Below are positions 54,821 through 64,000 of a DNA stretch of 64,000 bases, in pieces (positions within the stretch are counted from its first letter, which is position 1; every line of letters begins with the position of its first letter). The position numbers and the translations under genes are program-made. The stretch is taken from positions 2,475,001 through 2,539,000 of the forward strand of contig NZ_CP022957.1 of assembly GCF_002269385.1 (NCBI RefSeq), read 5' to 3'. Under the pieces are notes generated by a model. It was not told the origin of the DNA and did not search any database. It saw only the letters and a program-made list of their open reading frames with translations. The stretch is from Maribacter cobaltidurans. GTDB taxonomy: Bacteria > Bacteroidota > Bacteroidia > Flavobacteriales > Flavobacteriaceae.

Positions 54821-55850
54821 ATGCTCAATATTCAGGAAAGTAACCCTGTAAATATGCTGCGACAGTTCGCAGAGCATTATCGTGCAATATTTGAAGAAGA
54901 TTTTGGCGCCGCCAATTTAAAGTTGGACAATGAGAAGGGAAGGGGACATATTAGTCTTTTTAAACCTTTTGCCGGTGTTACGGCTTGGGCATATAGCATT
55001 CGTTTTGAACAAGATCTAAAGTTCAATCTTAATTTTTCACCCAATAAATTACTCTATTTGGGTATTGTTGTAAATGGCTATCAGTTGCACAAATATTCAA
55101 ATGAGAAAACTTATCATAAGATTCATCAAAGCCAAAATTTCATCTTGGTTGGAGAGGATGGTGAAAGTGCTGAGTTTGTTATACCAAAGGGGATCGATTT
55201 CAAATGTTGTTACGTCATTTTGGAGCCCAGCAAATTGGAAATTTCAGGTAATAATAATAGTACAAGCTTACAATCCGATTTAAAAAAGTGTTTTTTCGCC
55301 TTTTCTAAACAAGGATAAATCCTTTAGGTTCTTCGGAGGAATAAGTGGGAGGATTTCTGAAGTGGCAACGACCTTAATAGATAATAAAAGAACCGATGTT
55401 GTTGGGAGATTATTGGCCGAAGGGGCATTAATGAATATGTTGGCATTTCAGATTGAGGCCCATGATCGGGAGAAAAACACAGATGATTTATCGCCAAAAT
55501 TGAGCAAGGCAGAGTTATCCAGAATAACGGATTTGGGAGATTTGATCAGGAAAAATATAAGCAGAAGGCCCTCCATTGAGGAATTGGCAAATATGATCGG
55601 AGTTTCACAAAGTAAGTTGCAGACTGGGGTTAAGTATCTTCATGGCCGTACCGTGAACCAATTCGTAACGAACATTCGTTTGGAAGTTGCCCGAGAACTT
55701 ATTCAAAATACGGATATGAACCAATCTGAAATTTGTTATCACATTGGATTTTCCAGCAGAAGTCATTTCACCAAAATTTTCGAGGAGCGTTTTGGCAAAG
55801 TACCTTCTGAGTATAAAAAGGCTTTTATTCGCAACAAACAAGGTTCATAA
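54821..55850 (+). pseudogene. AraC-family regulator split by a +1 frameshift
   Basis: The first part (54821-55318, 165 residues) is an N-terminal sensing domain that ends soon after LQSDLKKCFF. The second part, in the next frame, is coding from about 55284 and reads KDKSFRFFGGISGRISEVAT before the segment that begins at GTG 55362; it ends with an AraC helix-turn-helix (MNQSEICYHIGFSSRSHFTK; FGKVPSEYKKAF). Removing one base from the A6 (55282-55287) or T6 (55291-55296) run joins them into one normal regulator of about 340 residues. This could be a true mutation, slippage or a sequencing error. Confidence 0.85.
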
Positions 55851-55918
55851 ACAATGAAACGAACCTTTGATTTTTGGGCAAACCTTTCTAGAAATTTTAG
55901 TTAATAAACGTTCTTTCA

Positions 55919-56923
55919 TTACTCAAATTTGGAGGCGTCCAAATTGAAAAACCTGACCGCATTATTAAAGAATATATCTCGTTTCTGGTCTTCAGAAAGG
56001 TAATCTGCATTTTCAATAACACCAATTGAAGTTTCCAATAGACCGGGCCACATCATTAAATCGGTTCCATATAAAATTCTTTTGGCAAAGCCCGCTTGGA
56101 CCAATCGCTTCAGATAGGCGTGGATTTCTTCTTGGGGATAACTCCAAATAAACCCGGCCAAGTCAACATACACATAGGCATTGGCTCCCATAAGTGCAAT
56201 CATCTGGTCTATCATGGGATAACCGGCATGCATGACCCAGATTTTTAGTTTTGGGTGGCGGGCCAACATATCTTCCAATAAAAAAGGTTGTCCAAGAGAG
56301 GCTCTATACTTGGGCGAAGTAATATTGGCCATTCCGTTACCGCCCGTACCCATATGAATTCCTACGGGAAAACCAAGTTCTTCGGCAACCCCAAAATATT
56401 CGTCCAAGGACATGTCACTTGGGGACATTCCCTGATATTGTGGAGCTACCTCGCCCATGACTTTGTAAAAGCCATTGGACAGGGAATCCCTAAAGGCCTC
56501 CACGGTCATTTGATTGGAGTTGCTTATCCCGAAGGATGGAATAATTCGATTTGGTGCAGCGCTATGCCATTTATGAATGATATCCGCATCTCCACTTACT
56601 ACCATAGTGATGTTCAATTCCTTATTGGCCCTAAGAATGGCCTCTTGCATTTCCTTATCGGTCTTTGCCGGTTTCAAAGGGGCGACACATCCGGTATTGA
56701 TAAATGATGGCGGATTCTGATTGGGTCCACTTCCTGGCATATCCTTGAGGAACCACGGACACATTTCAGAAGAAAAGTTTGGGTTAACCTTCATGGCATG
56801 TACGTGTACATCTATAATGGGCAACCTTTTTTTGGTTTCTTGGGCGTTACCTTCCAACGCAAATACTCCAAAGATAATGGCTAAGAAAAAGGTTGTTTTC
56901 AGTGTGTTGGTCAAGTGCTTCAT
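55919..56923 (-). CDS. Exported amidohydrolase-family (TIM-barrel) hydrolase
   Basis: A 334-residue amidohydrolase-2-type protein with a signal peptide ending LEGNAQ. The metal-binding HxH is in IIDVHVHAMKV, further likely ligands are in GIHMGTGGNG and WVMHAGYP, and the late Asp is in LYGTDLMMWPG. Related enzymes include decarboxylases and hydrolases of ring compounds; the substrate here is unknown. It lies 20 bases downstream of the esterase gene on the same strand, suggesting a shared transcript. Confidence 0.88.
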   Translation of the reverse strand: MKHLTNTLKTTFFLAIIFGVFALEGNAQETKKRLPIIDVHVHAMKVNPNFSSEMCPWFLKDMPGSGPNQNPPSFINTGCVAPLKPAKTDKEMQEAILRANKELNITMVVSGDADIIHKWHSAAPNRIIPSFGISNSNQMTVEAFRDSLSNGFYKVMGEVAPQYQGMSPSDMSLDEYFGVAEELGFPVGIHMGTGGNGMANITSPKYRASLGQPFLLEDMLARHPKLKIWVMHAGYPMIDQMIALMGANAYVYVDLAGFIWSYPQEEIHAYLKRLVQAGFAKRILYGTDLMMWPGLLETSIGVIENADYLSEDQKRDIFFNNAVRFFNLDASKFE

Positions 56924-56943
56924 TTTAAATTAAATATTTTCAA

Positions 56944-58191
56944 TTATTTAAATAACATGGGTGCAAATTCGGATAGGTAGATTCTCCAATTGCTCCAAGT
57001 ATGTCCTCCGATACTTTCACGGTACTTATAATCGAAGTCTTGCTTGTCAAGTTCATTACGCATGGTAACCACACTTTCATATAGGAAATCATCTTTTCCA
57101 CAGGCTATCCAATATAGCTCGGGGTCTGCCTCTTTGAGCGCCAAAATCTGTTGGGCTCTTTTTGAATGGTCTACCTCAATTCCGAATCGGCTCAAATCTG
57201 CAAAGCCCATGCTCATGACACCGATATAATCGAAAAGGTTTGGGTTTTCAAAGGAGGTATTTATGGTTTGTAAACCACCCATGCTTAAACCTGTTAGAGC
57301 CCTATTTTCTTTATTGGCCTTTACCCTAAAATTGTTTTCAATATAGGGAATCACATCGTTGACCAAACTTTTTTCGAACATCATGTTGGCCATTCCCCTG
57401 GCGGATTGCTCTACTTTGGGTAGTTTGGGAGATATGGTTTGTGCAGACGCTTGGGTAGGGTTGCCATTGGTCATAACCACGATCATGGGTTTGGCCTTGC
57501 CACTATTGATAAGATTGTCCAAGATGGTTGGAGCCACGCCAAGGGTTGGCCACGCTTCTTCATCACCGCCTCCGCCATGTAGTAAATATAAAACCGGATA
57601 ATCTTCCTTGGATTCATGATATCCCGGTGGCGTGTAAACGAACATACGACGGGTCAAATCCAACGTAGGGGATTCATACCAAATTTGATGCACACTTCCT
57701 TTAGGACCTGTTTTGGCCCAATAAAGGTCCGACGCATCACCTGGGACATAAAGGAGGCTTTCCGTTCTAAAAGTCCCGTCCCTTGCCACCATTAAATTAG
57801 AAGGGTCTAAGGTGGTAACATCATCTACCAAAAAGGAATAGCCGTATAATTCGGGCTCCAATGGCCCAACAGTGGCAGACCATACACCTTGCCCGTCTTT
57901 GGTAAGAGCTACGGTCTGTCTCTTCATTCCCTGATTTCCATCGGGTACCATAGGCATCCAATTCCCGGAAAGCGTTACGTTTTCTGCTTTTGGAGCCCTT
58001 ATACTAAAGACCACGGTATTATCATCCTTTAATTCAGGGGAAACCAAACGTTCCCTTTGACCCACTTCCTGGGCCATTGCATTTAGTGTAATTAGTGATA
58101 GCAGTGCAGCTGTCTTTTGCCAAATGGCAACTTTTTTGGCAAAATTTAAATGGGATAATAACATAGTTTTCTCTTTGTTGGGTTCATACAT
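56944..58191 (-). CDS. Exported esterase with N-terminal E-set domain (enterochelin-esterase/XynZ type)
   Basis: A 415-residue alpha/beta hydrolase of the putative esterase (EstD/Fes) family. A signal peptide ends LNAMAQ; an ATG at 58164 would give a shorter, cleaner start. Residues about 45-150 form an E-set (glycogen-branching-like) domain (VTLSGNWMPM). The catalytic Ser is in GLSMGGLQT and the His in GGHTWSNW. Family members cleave feruloyl or acetyl esters of polysaccharides or siderophore esters. The target is unknown. Confidence 0.9.
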   Translation of the reverse strand: MYEPNKEKTMLLSHLNFAKKVAIWQKTAALLSLITLNAMAQEVGQRERLVSPELKDDNTVVFSIRAPKAENVTLSGNWMPMVPDGNQGMKRQTVALTKDGQGVWSATVGPLEPELYGYSFLVDDVTTLDPSNLMVARDGTFRTESLLYVPGDASDLYWAKTGPKGSVHQIWYESPTLDLTRRMFVYTPPGYHESKEDYPVLYLLHGGGGDEEAWPTLGVAPTILDNLINSGKAKPMIVVMTNGNPTQASAQTISPKLPKVEQSARGMANMMFEKSLVNDVIPYIENNFRVKANKENRALTGLSMGGLQTINTSFENPNLFDYIGVMSMGFADLSRFGIEVDHSKRAQQILALKEADPELYWIACGKDDFLYESVVTMRNELDKQDFDYKYRESIGGHTWSNWRIYLSEFAPMLFK

Positions 58192-58377
58192 TTTGTTTGT
58201 ACTCTCAAATTATCCACGGCGGTTTTTTATAATTCCGATATGGTCAATTCGTTTTCATGAAACTGTTAAGGTATTTACGAATTTTAATTTTACTAAGAAT
58301 AAAAGGGTGGTTAGTGATAATTTATACAGGGAAAAATAGTCAATAATTTAAATAAAACAGGGTTTTTAAATGTTAAA

Positions 58378-58392
58378 GTCTCAAATTGAGAC
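58378..58392. promoter_or_regulatory. 15-base palindrome, possible operator
   Basis: GTCTCAA and TTGAGAC flank a single A. It stands midway between two divergent genes and has the shape of a dimer-binding site. Confidence 0.45.
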
Positions 58393-58615
58393 AATAATAA
58401 TTTTTCTAACCGTACAATAATGTAAAATATATTCCTTGGAAGGGACTATGGTTTGTTCTTATGAGTGATGTTGATCTGTGCTGGTTGTTGCACTATTCAT
58501 CAAATAAGGCATACGCAGAAGGTTGAATCCCGTCCCGTAGAAAAGTAATAATCGTTAATCAGGACATCCCTTTGACTAATAATTGCAATATCAATTTTTA
58601 TTCTGTACGATATAT

Positions 58616-58623
58616 TATTTTTG
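58616..58623 (+). promoter_or_regulatory. -7 element of the propeller gene
   Basis: TATTTTTG matches TAnnTTTG and ends 21 bases before the ATG at 58645. It overlaps the alternative TTG start at 58621, which supports the ATG as the real start. No exact -33 TTG. Confidence 0.5.
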
Positions 58624-58644
58624 ACGGTAACGAAAACATATCGG

Positions 58645-61600
58645 ATGAAAGTTAACGTATTTACAACGGTCCTATTGGCCCTATTTTGTTTAAGCTTGGC
58701 AAGTGCGCAACAAATCGATTTCTCAACCCTTAAAAACCTAAACATACGCAATGTAGGTCCTGCGAATATGAGCGGAAGGATAACGGCCATTGACGTCGTG
58801 ACCGATAACCCCAAAATCATGTATGTAGGTGCGGCATCTGGTGGGGTATGGAAATCCGAAAATGGAGGTTCTGCCTGGAAACCTGTTTTTGACGACGAAC
58901 CAACCCAGAATATTGGTGCATTGGCCATTCAACAAAGCTACCCTAATGTGGTCTGGGTGGGAACGGGGGAAGGAAATCCAAGAAATTCCATGAACCTAGG
59001 TATGGGTGTTTTTAAAAGTACCGACGGCGGACTTACTTGGAAACATATGGGCCTTGAAAGTACTAAGGCTATCCATAGAATCCTCGTTGACCCCAAAAAT
59101 CCTAATGTTGTTTATGTAGGTGCCATGGGAGATCCTTTTACGGCAAATGCAGATAGGGGACTTTTTAAAACCGTAGATGGCGGACAACATTGGGAGAAAA
59201 TGCTATTTACAAATGAAAAATCGGGAGTTGCAGATATGGTGATGGACCCAACAAATCCGAATCGAATTTTTGTGGCCATGTATGAACATGAACGTACACC
59301 CTACTATTTCACTTCTGGGGGAAAAGGTTCGGGACTTTACCTAACAACCGATTCGGGAAAAAGTTGGAAAAAATTGAATGAAAAGAATGGGTTGCCCTCA
59401 GGTGATTTAGGACGTATCGGGTTGGCAATTGCCCCTTCGGAGCCCAATAGAATGTATGCCAAGATAGAGGCGAAAAAGAATGCCATCTATCGTAGCGATG
59501 ATGGTGGCAGCAGTTGGAAAATGATCAATGATAATCCCAAGTTTGCCAATAACCGACCGTTTTACTTTCAGGATTTGGCAGTCGATTCGGAAGATGCCGA
59601 CCGGGTCTATAACATTTACCAACCTTTATCCGTCAGTTATGATGGGGCGGCAACTTTTGATACCATCCCAATGATACCGGCTGATGAAACTAAGGGAATC
59701 CATGCGGATTTTCACGCGTTTTGGGTGAATCCCAAGGATGCGAAGCATTTTATAATCGGTGGTGATGGCGGTTTGGGTATTACTTACGACCATGGAAAAA
59801 GTTGGTATTTTCCAGAGACCATTCCCGTGGCGCAATTTTATCATGTGGGTGTGGATAATGACCGCCCATATAATGTGTACGGAGGTATGCAGGACAATGG
59901 CAACTGGTCCGGACCGGCATATACATGGAAACGCGGAGGTATACGTACCCTGTATTGGCAATATTTGGTGGGGGGCGATGGTTTTGACATTTCACCCGAC
60001 CTCGATAATTCCCGTTTTGGCTATGGTTCCTCACAAAATGGAAACTTGTATCGGTACGATAAATTGACGGGATATTATGTGAGTATTCAACCCCCGGCAC
60101 CCGACCTAAATACCATACTTCGTTTTAACTGGAATGCGGGTTTTGCTAGGGACCCCTTCAATCCCGACGCTGCTTATTATGGATCGCAATTTGTTCATTA
60201 TACTGAAGACAAAGGGGCTACTTGGCAAGTTATTTCTCCAGATTTGACAACTAACAATCCAGACTATCAAAAAAAGGACTATGGGGGACTCACCTTGGAT
60301 GTATCGGGTGCCGAACGATATTCCTCTATTTTAACGATAGCCCCAAGTCCGAAAAACAAGGAAGTGGTTTGGGTAGGAACCGACGACGGTCAAGTTCAAT
60401 TAACCAAAGATGGTGGCGAGACCTGGGTCAACTTAACGCCTAATGTTGGGCAATTACCTGAGGAAGGATGGATCGCCCAAATTGAAGCTTCCCGATACGA
60501 TGTAGGTACTGCTTGGATGGTCGTAAACAATTACAGAAAAGGTGATTACGAGCCCTATCTTTTTAAAACGGTCGATTTTGGAAAAACATGGCAGCGAATG
60601 GTCGATGCCAATACGGTGAAAGGCTATGCTTTAAGTATTATCCAGGATCCTGTAGAACCCAATTTAGTATTTCTGGGAACAGAAAATGGATTGTGGGTCA
60701 GTGTGGATGAAGGACAAACCTGGGCCCAGTTTAAAAATGGATTTCCTTCCGTTTCCACCATGGATTTAAAGATTCAGGAACCGGAGTCGGCTTTGATCGT
60801 TGGAACTTTTGGACGGGCTATTTGGGTGTTGGACGATTTGCTATCCTTACGGGAAATTGCAGGGAACCGAATAAAATCGGGTGTTACTGCATTCCCCATG
60901 AACGATGCCGTTCAGGTAAAAGGCTTGTTCATTAACCCCCCGGGAAATATTTGGACCGGTTTCCATACCACCTTTGAGGGCGAGAACAAGGTGTTTCAAA
61001 AAACAAAGATTCCATTTTTTATATCCGAAATACGGGAGAGTGACAGCCTTTTAAAGGCCGATATTTTTGATGCTCAAAACAACAAAATCAATTCGGTACA
61101 AACCAAGGATTTAGAAGAAGGGCTTAACTATTTGATTTGGAAGTTGGATGAGAAAGCGAGTTCCTTACCAGGTTCATGGTCGGATGATTTTTCTCGGGAT
61201 ATCCCGGTGTTGCCCGGTGAATACTCCATCGTAGTGCAATATGGTTCTTCAACGGATACTACGAAAGTAAAGGTTATTCCTGACCCAAGATTTGATGTAG
61301 ATCCCGAAGTAGATCGTGAACTATATGCCTATCGGAAAGCTGCTGATACGGAAGTGGCTATGTTATCCGAAAAATTGAAAACTATTGATGAAAAGATAAA
61401 GCAGGTGGAGAAATTATCAAAGCAGCTTGAAGGTAACTCTGATAAAGTTAATAAATCCTTGGAGAAAAAAATCAATGCAATGAAGCAGGCCTTAAAAGAC
61501 TTGCGGGCAAAAGGGCAGACCCCAAGACCGGAAAGGCAAGTAGGGGCATGGCAATCCTTTGAAACCTCGCCCTATTCCAAAATTAGGGAAGTATTGAATA

Positions 61601-61761
61601 TTGCTGCGGCCCAGACCCGTGTGCCATCACAACAGCATCAAGAGATTTTGAAACAGGCGAAGATGTTGATTTCAGATTTTTCAACTGAGGTAGACCGTTT
61701 TATGAAAAAGGAGTGGCCATCTTTTGAAAGCGAGATCAAAAAATCAAATCTGAAATGGTAG
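58645..61761 (+). CDS. Exported Asp-box (BNR/sortilin-like) beta-propeller protein
   Basis: A 1038-residue protein starting at ATG 58645, which gives a signal peptide ending LASAQ. About ten Asp-box motifs are visible, such as KSENGGSAW, KSTDGGLTW, RSDDGGSSW, TKDGGETW and SVDEGQTW, spread over the first 730 residues; they form one or two propellers of the VPS10/sialidase-like type. The C-terminus has a coiled coil (about 895-960). Annotations in this family often say glycosyl hydrolase, but no catalytic site is evident. No T9SS sorting domain is seen. Confidence 0.88.
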   Translation: MKVNVFTTVLLALFCLSLASAQQIDFSTLKNLNIRNVGPANMSGRITAIDVVTDNPKIMYVGAASGGVWKSENGGSAWKPVFDDEPTQNIGALAIQQSYPNVVWVGTGEGNPRNSMNLGMGVFKSTDGGLTWKHMGLESTKAIHRILVDPKNPNVVYVGAMGDPFTANADRGLFKTVDGGQHWEKMLFTNEKSGVADMVMDPTNPNRIFVAMYEHERTPYYFTSGGKGSGLYLTTDSGKSWKKLNEKNGLPSGDLGRIGLAIAPSEPNRMYAKIEAKKNAIYRSDDGGSSWKMINDNPKFANNRPFYFQDLAVDSEDADRVYNIYQPLSVSYDGAATFDTIPMIPADETKGIHADFHAFWVNPKDAKHFIIGGDGGLGITYDHGKSWYFPETIPVAQFYHVGVDNDRPYNVYGGMQDNGNWSGPAYTWKRGGIRTLYWQYLVGGDGFDISPDLDNSRFGYGSSQNGNLYRYDKLTGYYVSIQPPAPDLNTILRFNWNAGFARDPFNPDAAYYGSQFVHYTEDKGATWQVISPDLTTNNPDYQKKDYGGLTLDVSGAERYSSILTIAPSPKNKEVVWVGTDDGQVQLTKDGGETWVNLTPNVGQLPEEGWIAQIEASRYDVGTAWMVVNNYRKGDYEPYLFKTVDFGKTWQRMVDANTVKGYALSIIQDPVEPNLVFLGTENGLWVSVDEGQTWAQFKNGFPSVSTMDLKIQEPESALIVGTFGRAIWVLDDLLSLREIAGNRIKSGVTAFPMNDAVQVKGLFINPPGNIWTGFHTTFEGENKVFQKTKIPFFISEIRESDSLLKADIFDAQNNKINSVQTKDLEEGLNYLIWKLDEKASSLPGSWSDDFSRDIPVLPGEYSIVVQYGSSTDTTKVKVIPDPRFDVDPEVDRELYAYRKAADTEVAMLSEKLKTIDEKIKQVEKLSKQLEGNSDKVNKSLEKKINAMKQALKDLRAKGQTPRPERQVGAWQSFETSPYSKIREVLNIAAAQTRVPSQQHQEILKQAKMLISDFSTEVDRFMKKEWPSFESEIKKSNLKW

Positions 61762-61794
61762 ATGTACAAACCCTGATATGATTTAAAAAGATAA

Positions 61795-63243
61795 TTAGGA
61801 TAGAACCGCCTCCGCTTCAATCTCCACCAAATAACCATCGCCTACCAATTTGGCCTCCACCAAGGTATTTGCCGGATTGATACCGTTGAACCGTTCACCA
61901 TGGGCATATGCTACGGACTCCCAATCCTTTAGTTGGTTTACAAAAATTCGGGTACGAACCACATCGGCCAGCGTGCCACCAAAAGAAGTGATGACGCCTT
62001 CTATCTTGTCAATAATGAAATGCGTCTGCGCGGCGGGGTCGTTACCTCCGATCATTTTACTGCCATGCGTGGCCGTTGTACCAGACACATGAATACGGTT
62101 GTTTATTTTCACGGCCCTGCAATACCCTGCGTATGCTTCCCATTCGGTTCCGCTAAAAATCTGTTCGCGATGATTACCTGTTTTAATAGGGGTAAAAGCT
62201 TTCGGAATGGTTTCCAAGTGATCGCTGAGGTCTCCGGATGCGGTCAAGAACGGTGGTTTTCTATATTCGTCCCCGCAGTCGCCCGGTATCATTTGAAAGG
62301 CTTTCAGAGCGGTTTTAATAGCATCTAAATCGGCAGAGTCCAAGTTGATGTCCAACATGCTTCTGTTGTCCTGGATATGCTCGCTTTCACCCAGTCTAGC
62401 TCCAACGATTACGGCAGCTACGGCCGGATTCTCAAGGATGTATCTTGTGGCGATATTGGCGATAGACGCATGGTGTTTTTCAGCAATGTTCTTTACGGTC
62501 TGCAATACGTTTTGATACGGTTGCCATCCTCCTGCAGCATCAATAAAGCGCTTATATTTCATTTGTGACCACGTGGTCAATGCTTCTTGTGAAGGTTCTG
62601 GTTTTCCTAACCATTTATCGGTTAAAAATCCACCGGCCAAGGTACCAAAGGCCAATAATTTTACACCGTATTCTTTGCAAACATCTGCCATTTTACCCAT
62701 GGCACGTTGATCTATCAAGGAATGGCAAATTTGATTGCTTACAATTGGGATACCGCTGGCCAAGGCTATTCGTAAATGGGCGGCATCAAAGTTGGTAACG
62801 CCCAAATGTTTAATAAGACCTTCTTCCTGCAATTCCTTCAGATAAAAAAGACCATCCAACCAACTGGCATCCGGATAGTACCACGCGTGAAACTGCATCA
62901 GGTCAATAGAAGACTGTTGCATTCTATCCAAAGCGGTGTTTACCGCTTCCCGAACGTCTTCCCGGGTAATCTTACCGGGTTTGGGGACCCATTTGGTAAA
63001 TAACTGCACTTGGTTTTTGTCATCCAAGCTTTTTTTAAACGTACCCGCAATAATTTCGCTAGATCCGTAATGGTCGGCCATATCAAAAGAAGTGAGTCCG
63101 GCATCCAAATAGGGTTGCATATATTTTGAGGTGGCCAATGGATCCAGGGTAGTGCCATCACGCTCCATATCGGCTATTTGCCAGAGTCCGGTAATAACTC
63201 TTGAAATTTCTAAACCATCAGCTAATTGTATTGTTGTTCGCAT
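61795..63243 (-). CDS. Fusion of aldo/keto reductase and RidA-like domains
   Basis: A 482-residue fusion. Residues 1-330 are an aldo/keto reductase with the full catalytic tetrad: Asp54 and Tyr59 in DMADHY, Lys84 in LFTK and His119 in MQFHAWY. Residues about 355-482 are a RidA (YjgF) domain. The Arg that binds the carboxylate in imine-deaminating RidA is replaced: the PAR motif is PAN (457-459). So the second domain is probably not a standard deaminase. It starts just upstream (4-base gap) of a permease gene's end, which suggests a shared operon for amino-compound metabolism. Confidence 0.88.
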   Translation of the reverse strand: MRTTIQLADGLEISRVITGLWQIADMERDGTTLDPLATSKYMQPYLDAGLTSFDMADHYGSSEIIAGTFKKSLDDKNQVQLFTKWVPKPGKITREDVREAVNTALDRMQQSSIDLMQFHAWYYPDASWLDGLFYLKELQEEGLIKHLGVTNFDAAHLRIALASGIPIVSNQICHSLIDQRAMGKMADVCKEYGVKLLAFGTLAGGFLTDKWLGKPEPSQEALTTWSQMKYKRFIDAAGGWQPYQNVLQTVKNIAEKHHASIANIATRYILENPAVAAVIVGARLGESEHIQDNRSMLDINLDSADLDAIKTALKAFQMIPGDCGDEYRKPPFLTASGDLSDHLETIPKAFTPIKTGNHREQIFSGTEWEAYAGYCRAVKINNRIHVSGTTATHGSKMIGGNDPAAQTHFIIDKIEGVITSFGGTLADVVRTRIFVNQLKDWESVAYAHGERFNGINPANTLVEAKLVGDGYLVEIEAEAVLS

Positions 63244-63246
63244 TTG

Positions 63247-64000
63247 TTATTCTTCAGGGAGTTTTAAAAATCGTGTTGCAATATCGGTTTTGTTCTTCTT
63301 TAAGCGGCCCCAATTATACGCAAAGATACCACTGGCCAAGCCCATAACGATCAACCAAATAGGGGTAGAGTGAAAATACCAGGCACTGGCACTAGTGGTG
63401 AGATCTTTATAAGTATGAATGATTAAAAATGCGGTTAGGCTAATAATGCCCAGCCAACCGATACACAATTGCCAGTTTCTATTTTTTATGACCGAGATTC
63501 CATTGGCTATATTGGGATTGATGCTGTGGATGGACACTAAAGTGATACACATCAACAAGAAATTGACCATCATTGAGGTCACCATAATGTCGATGCCCAA
63601 AAAGAAGTCCCCGGCAAAATGAGATCCCAAAACCCCGATGCTGGCCATACCACCAGCTACTAAAAGGGCAATGTGCGGAGTATGGTTTTTAGGGTGTATC
63701 CGTGAAACAGCCTTTGGAAAAATACCATCTTTTGCCCAGGCGAACATTAATCTGGAGACGGACAAGAGCATGGCAGGCAAATCATTGATCAGGGCAATGG
63801 CGGCCCCAGCTAAAATAGCGATTCCCAAACCAGAGGGCAAAACATAGCTCAATAGGCCCGGTGCGGATATATCCTTTTCCAAGGCCTCTTGGGCAACAAA
63901 ACTCCATGGCACAATATGGTAAACCGAAGCGGCAAATAAAAAGTAAAAAAGACCTACGCCAAAAATGGCCAATAGAATGGCGGTAGGTAAAGCTTTTGTC
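63247..64000 (-). CDS. APC-family amino acid permease (N-terminus beyond window edge)
   Basis: The frame is open to the right edge, giving 251 residues of the C-terminal part of an amino acid/polyamine transporter. About seven membrane helices are visible, with the family segment GAAIALINDLPAMLLSVSR and FAWAKDGIFPKAVSRIHPKN. The start lies outside the window. It is followed 4 bases later by the AKR-RidA gene on the same strand, so import and metabolism of one substrate may be coupled. Confidence 0.88.
   Translation of the reverse strand, partial: TKALPTAILLAIFGVGLFYFLFAASVYHIVPWSFVAQEALEKDISAPGLLSYVLPSGLGIAILAGAAIALINDLPAMLLSVSRLMFAWAKDGIFPKAVSRIHPKNHTPHIALLVAGGMASIGVLGSHFAGDFFLGIDIMVTSMMVNFLLMCITLVSIHSINPNIANGISVIKNRNWQLCIGWLGIISLTAFLIIHTYKDLTTSASAWYFHSTPIWLIVMGLASGIFAYNWGRLKKNKTDIATRFLKLPEE

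Larger units (their letters stand above)
58192..58644. other. Intergenic region between divergent esterase and propeller genes
   Basis: The 453 bases have no credible gene. They hold a 15-base palindrome (58378-58392) and, at the right end, a -7 element for the propeller gene. Confidence 0.65.

Noticed and set aside
58461-58526. 21-codon frame (MSDVDLCWLLHYSS...) in the propeller upstream region
   Set aside because: Too short, no terminator or other support; chance frame is likely.

Overview
The window looks like chromosomal DNA of a member of the Flavobacteriaceae (Bacteroidota). The evidence is the gliding/type IX secretion operon gldKLMN, a 286-residue primary sigma factor, promoters of the Bacteroidota type (TTG, about 21 nt, TAnnTTTG), few Shine-Dalgarno sequences, AT-rich DNA, and many lipoproteins and exported proteins. 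The genus cannot be fixed from the sequence. I found no rRNA, tRNA, CRISPR array, insertion sequence or phage gene; most of the window is core chromosome with a few accessory patches.

Layout. 1-5 kb: surE (cut by the left edge), a C-terminal processing protease, msrB-msrA and an anchored DNA/RNA endonuclease. 5-12 kb (minus strand): the cell-shape operon mreB-mreC-mreD-mrdA-rodA, whose last four junctions have touching or overlapping genes, with purH upstream. 12-15.3 kb: a GAF-domain protein related to free-methionine sulfoxide reductase, an unlisted 32-codon gene for a very basic Ala/Lys/Pro peptide, and groS-groL behind a sigma54-like promoter. 15.3-20 kb (minus): the operon miaB, sigma54-type AAA+ activator, lptE, TPR protein, secG. 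20-25 kb: a membrane protein, an LVIVD lipoprotein and topA. 24.7-30.7 kb: an arginase-fold protein with a broken metal site, then gldK-gldL-gldM-gldN. 30.7-35 kb: an FAD oxidoreductase, an ABC-F ATPase and a leucine-rich-repeat protein. 35.3-42 kb: an RND efflux operon (adaptor, pump, TolC) with two small trailing genes.

42-49.2 kb holds a DUF2807 protein and then an AraC regulator divergent from a likely hydroxyproline-use cluster: DapA-like deaminase, DUF885 peptidase, 4-hydroxyproline epimerase, a PH-domain protein and a D-amino-acid dehydrogenase. 49.2-53 kb (minus) is proC-proB-proA with a beta-lysine acetyltransferase-like gene at its end. 53.3-54.4 kb is rpoD-rpsU. 54.8-55.9 kb is an AraC regulator gene broken by a one-base frameshift in a homopolymer. 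55.9-64 kb holds exported hydrolases, a large Asp-box propeller protein, an aldo/keto reductase-RidA fusion and an amino acid permease cut by the right edge.

Most notable items: (1) a 28-base composite site, GTTTCACAA-N3-AATTTGG-N3-TTTCAC, found upstream of both the LRR gene and the RND operon, with its repeats 21 bp apart; (2) a -24/-12 sigma54-type promoter at groESL, close to a receiver-less sigma54 activator; (3) the arginase-like pseudoenzyme beside the T9SS motor operon; (4) the 32-residue basic peptide gene; (5) the AKR-RidA fusion lacking the key RidA arginine; (6) an AblB-like gene in the proline operon without ablA.
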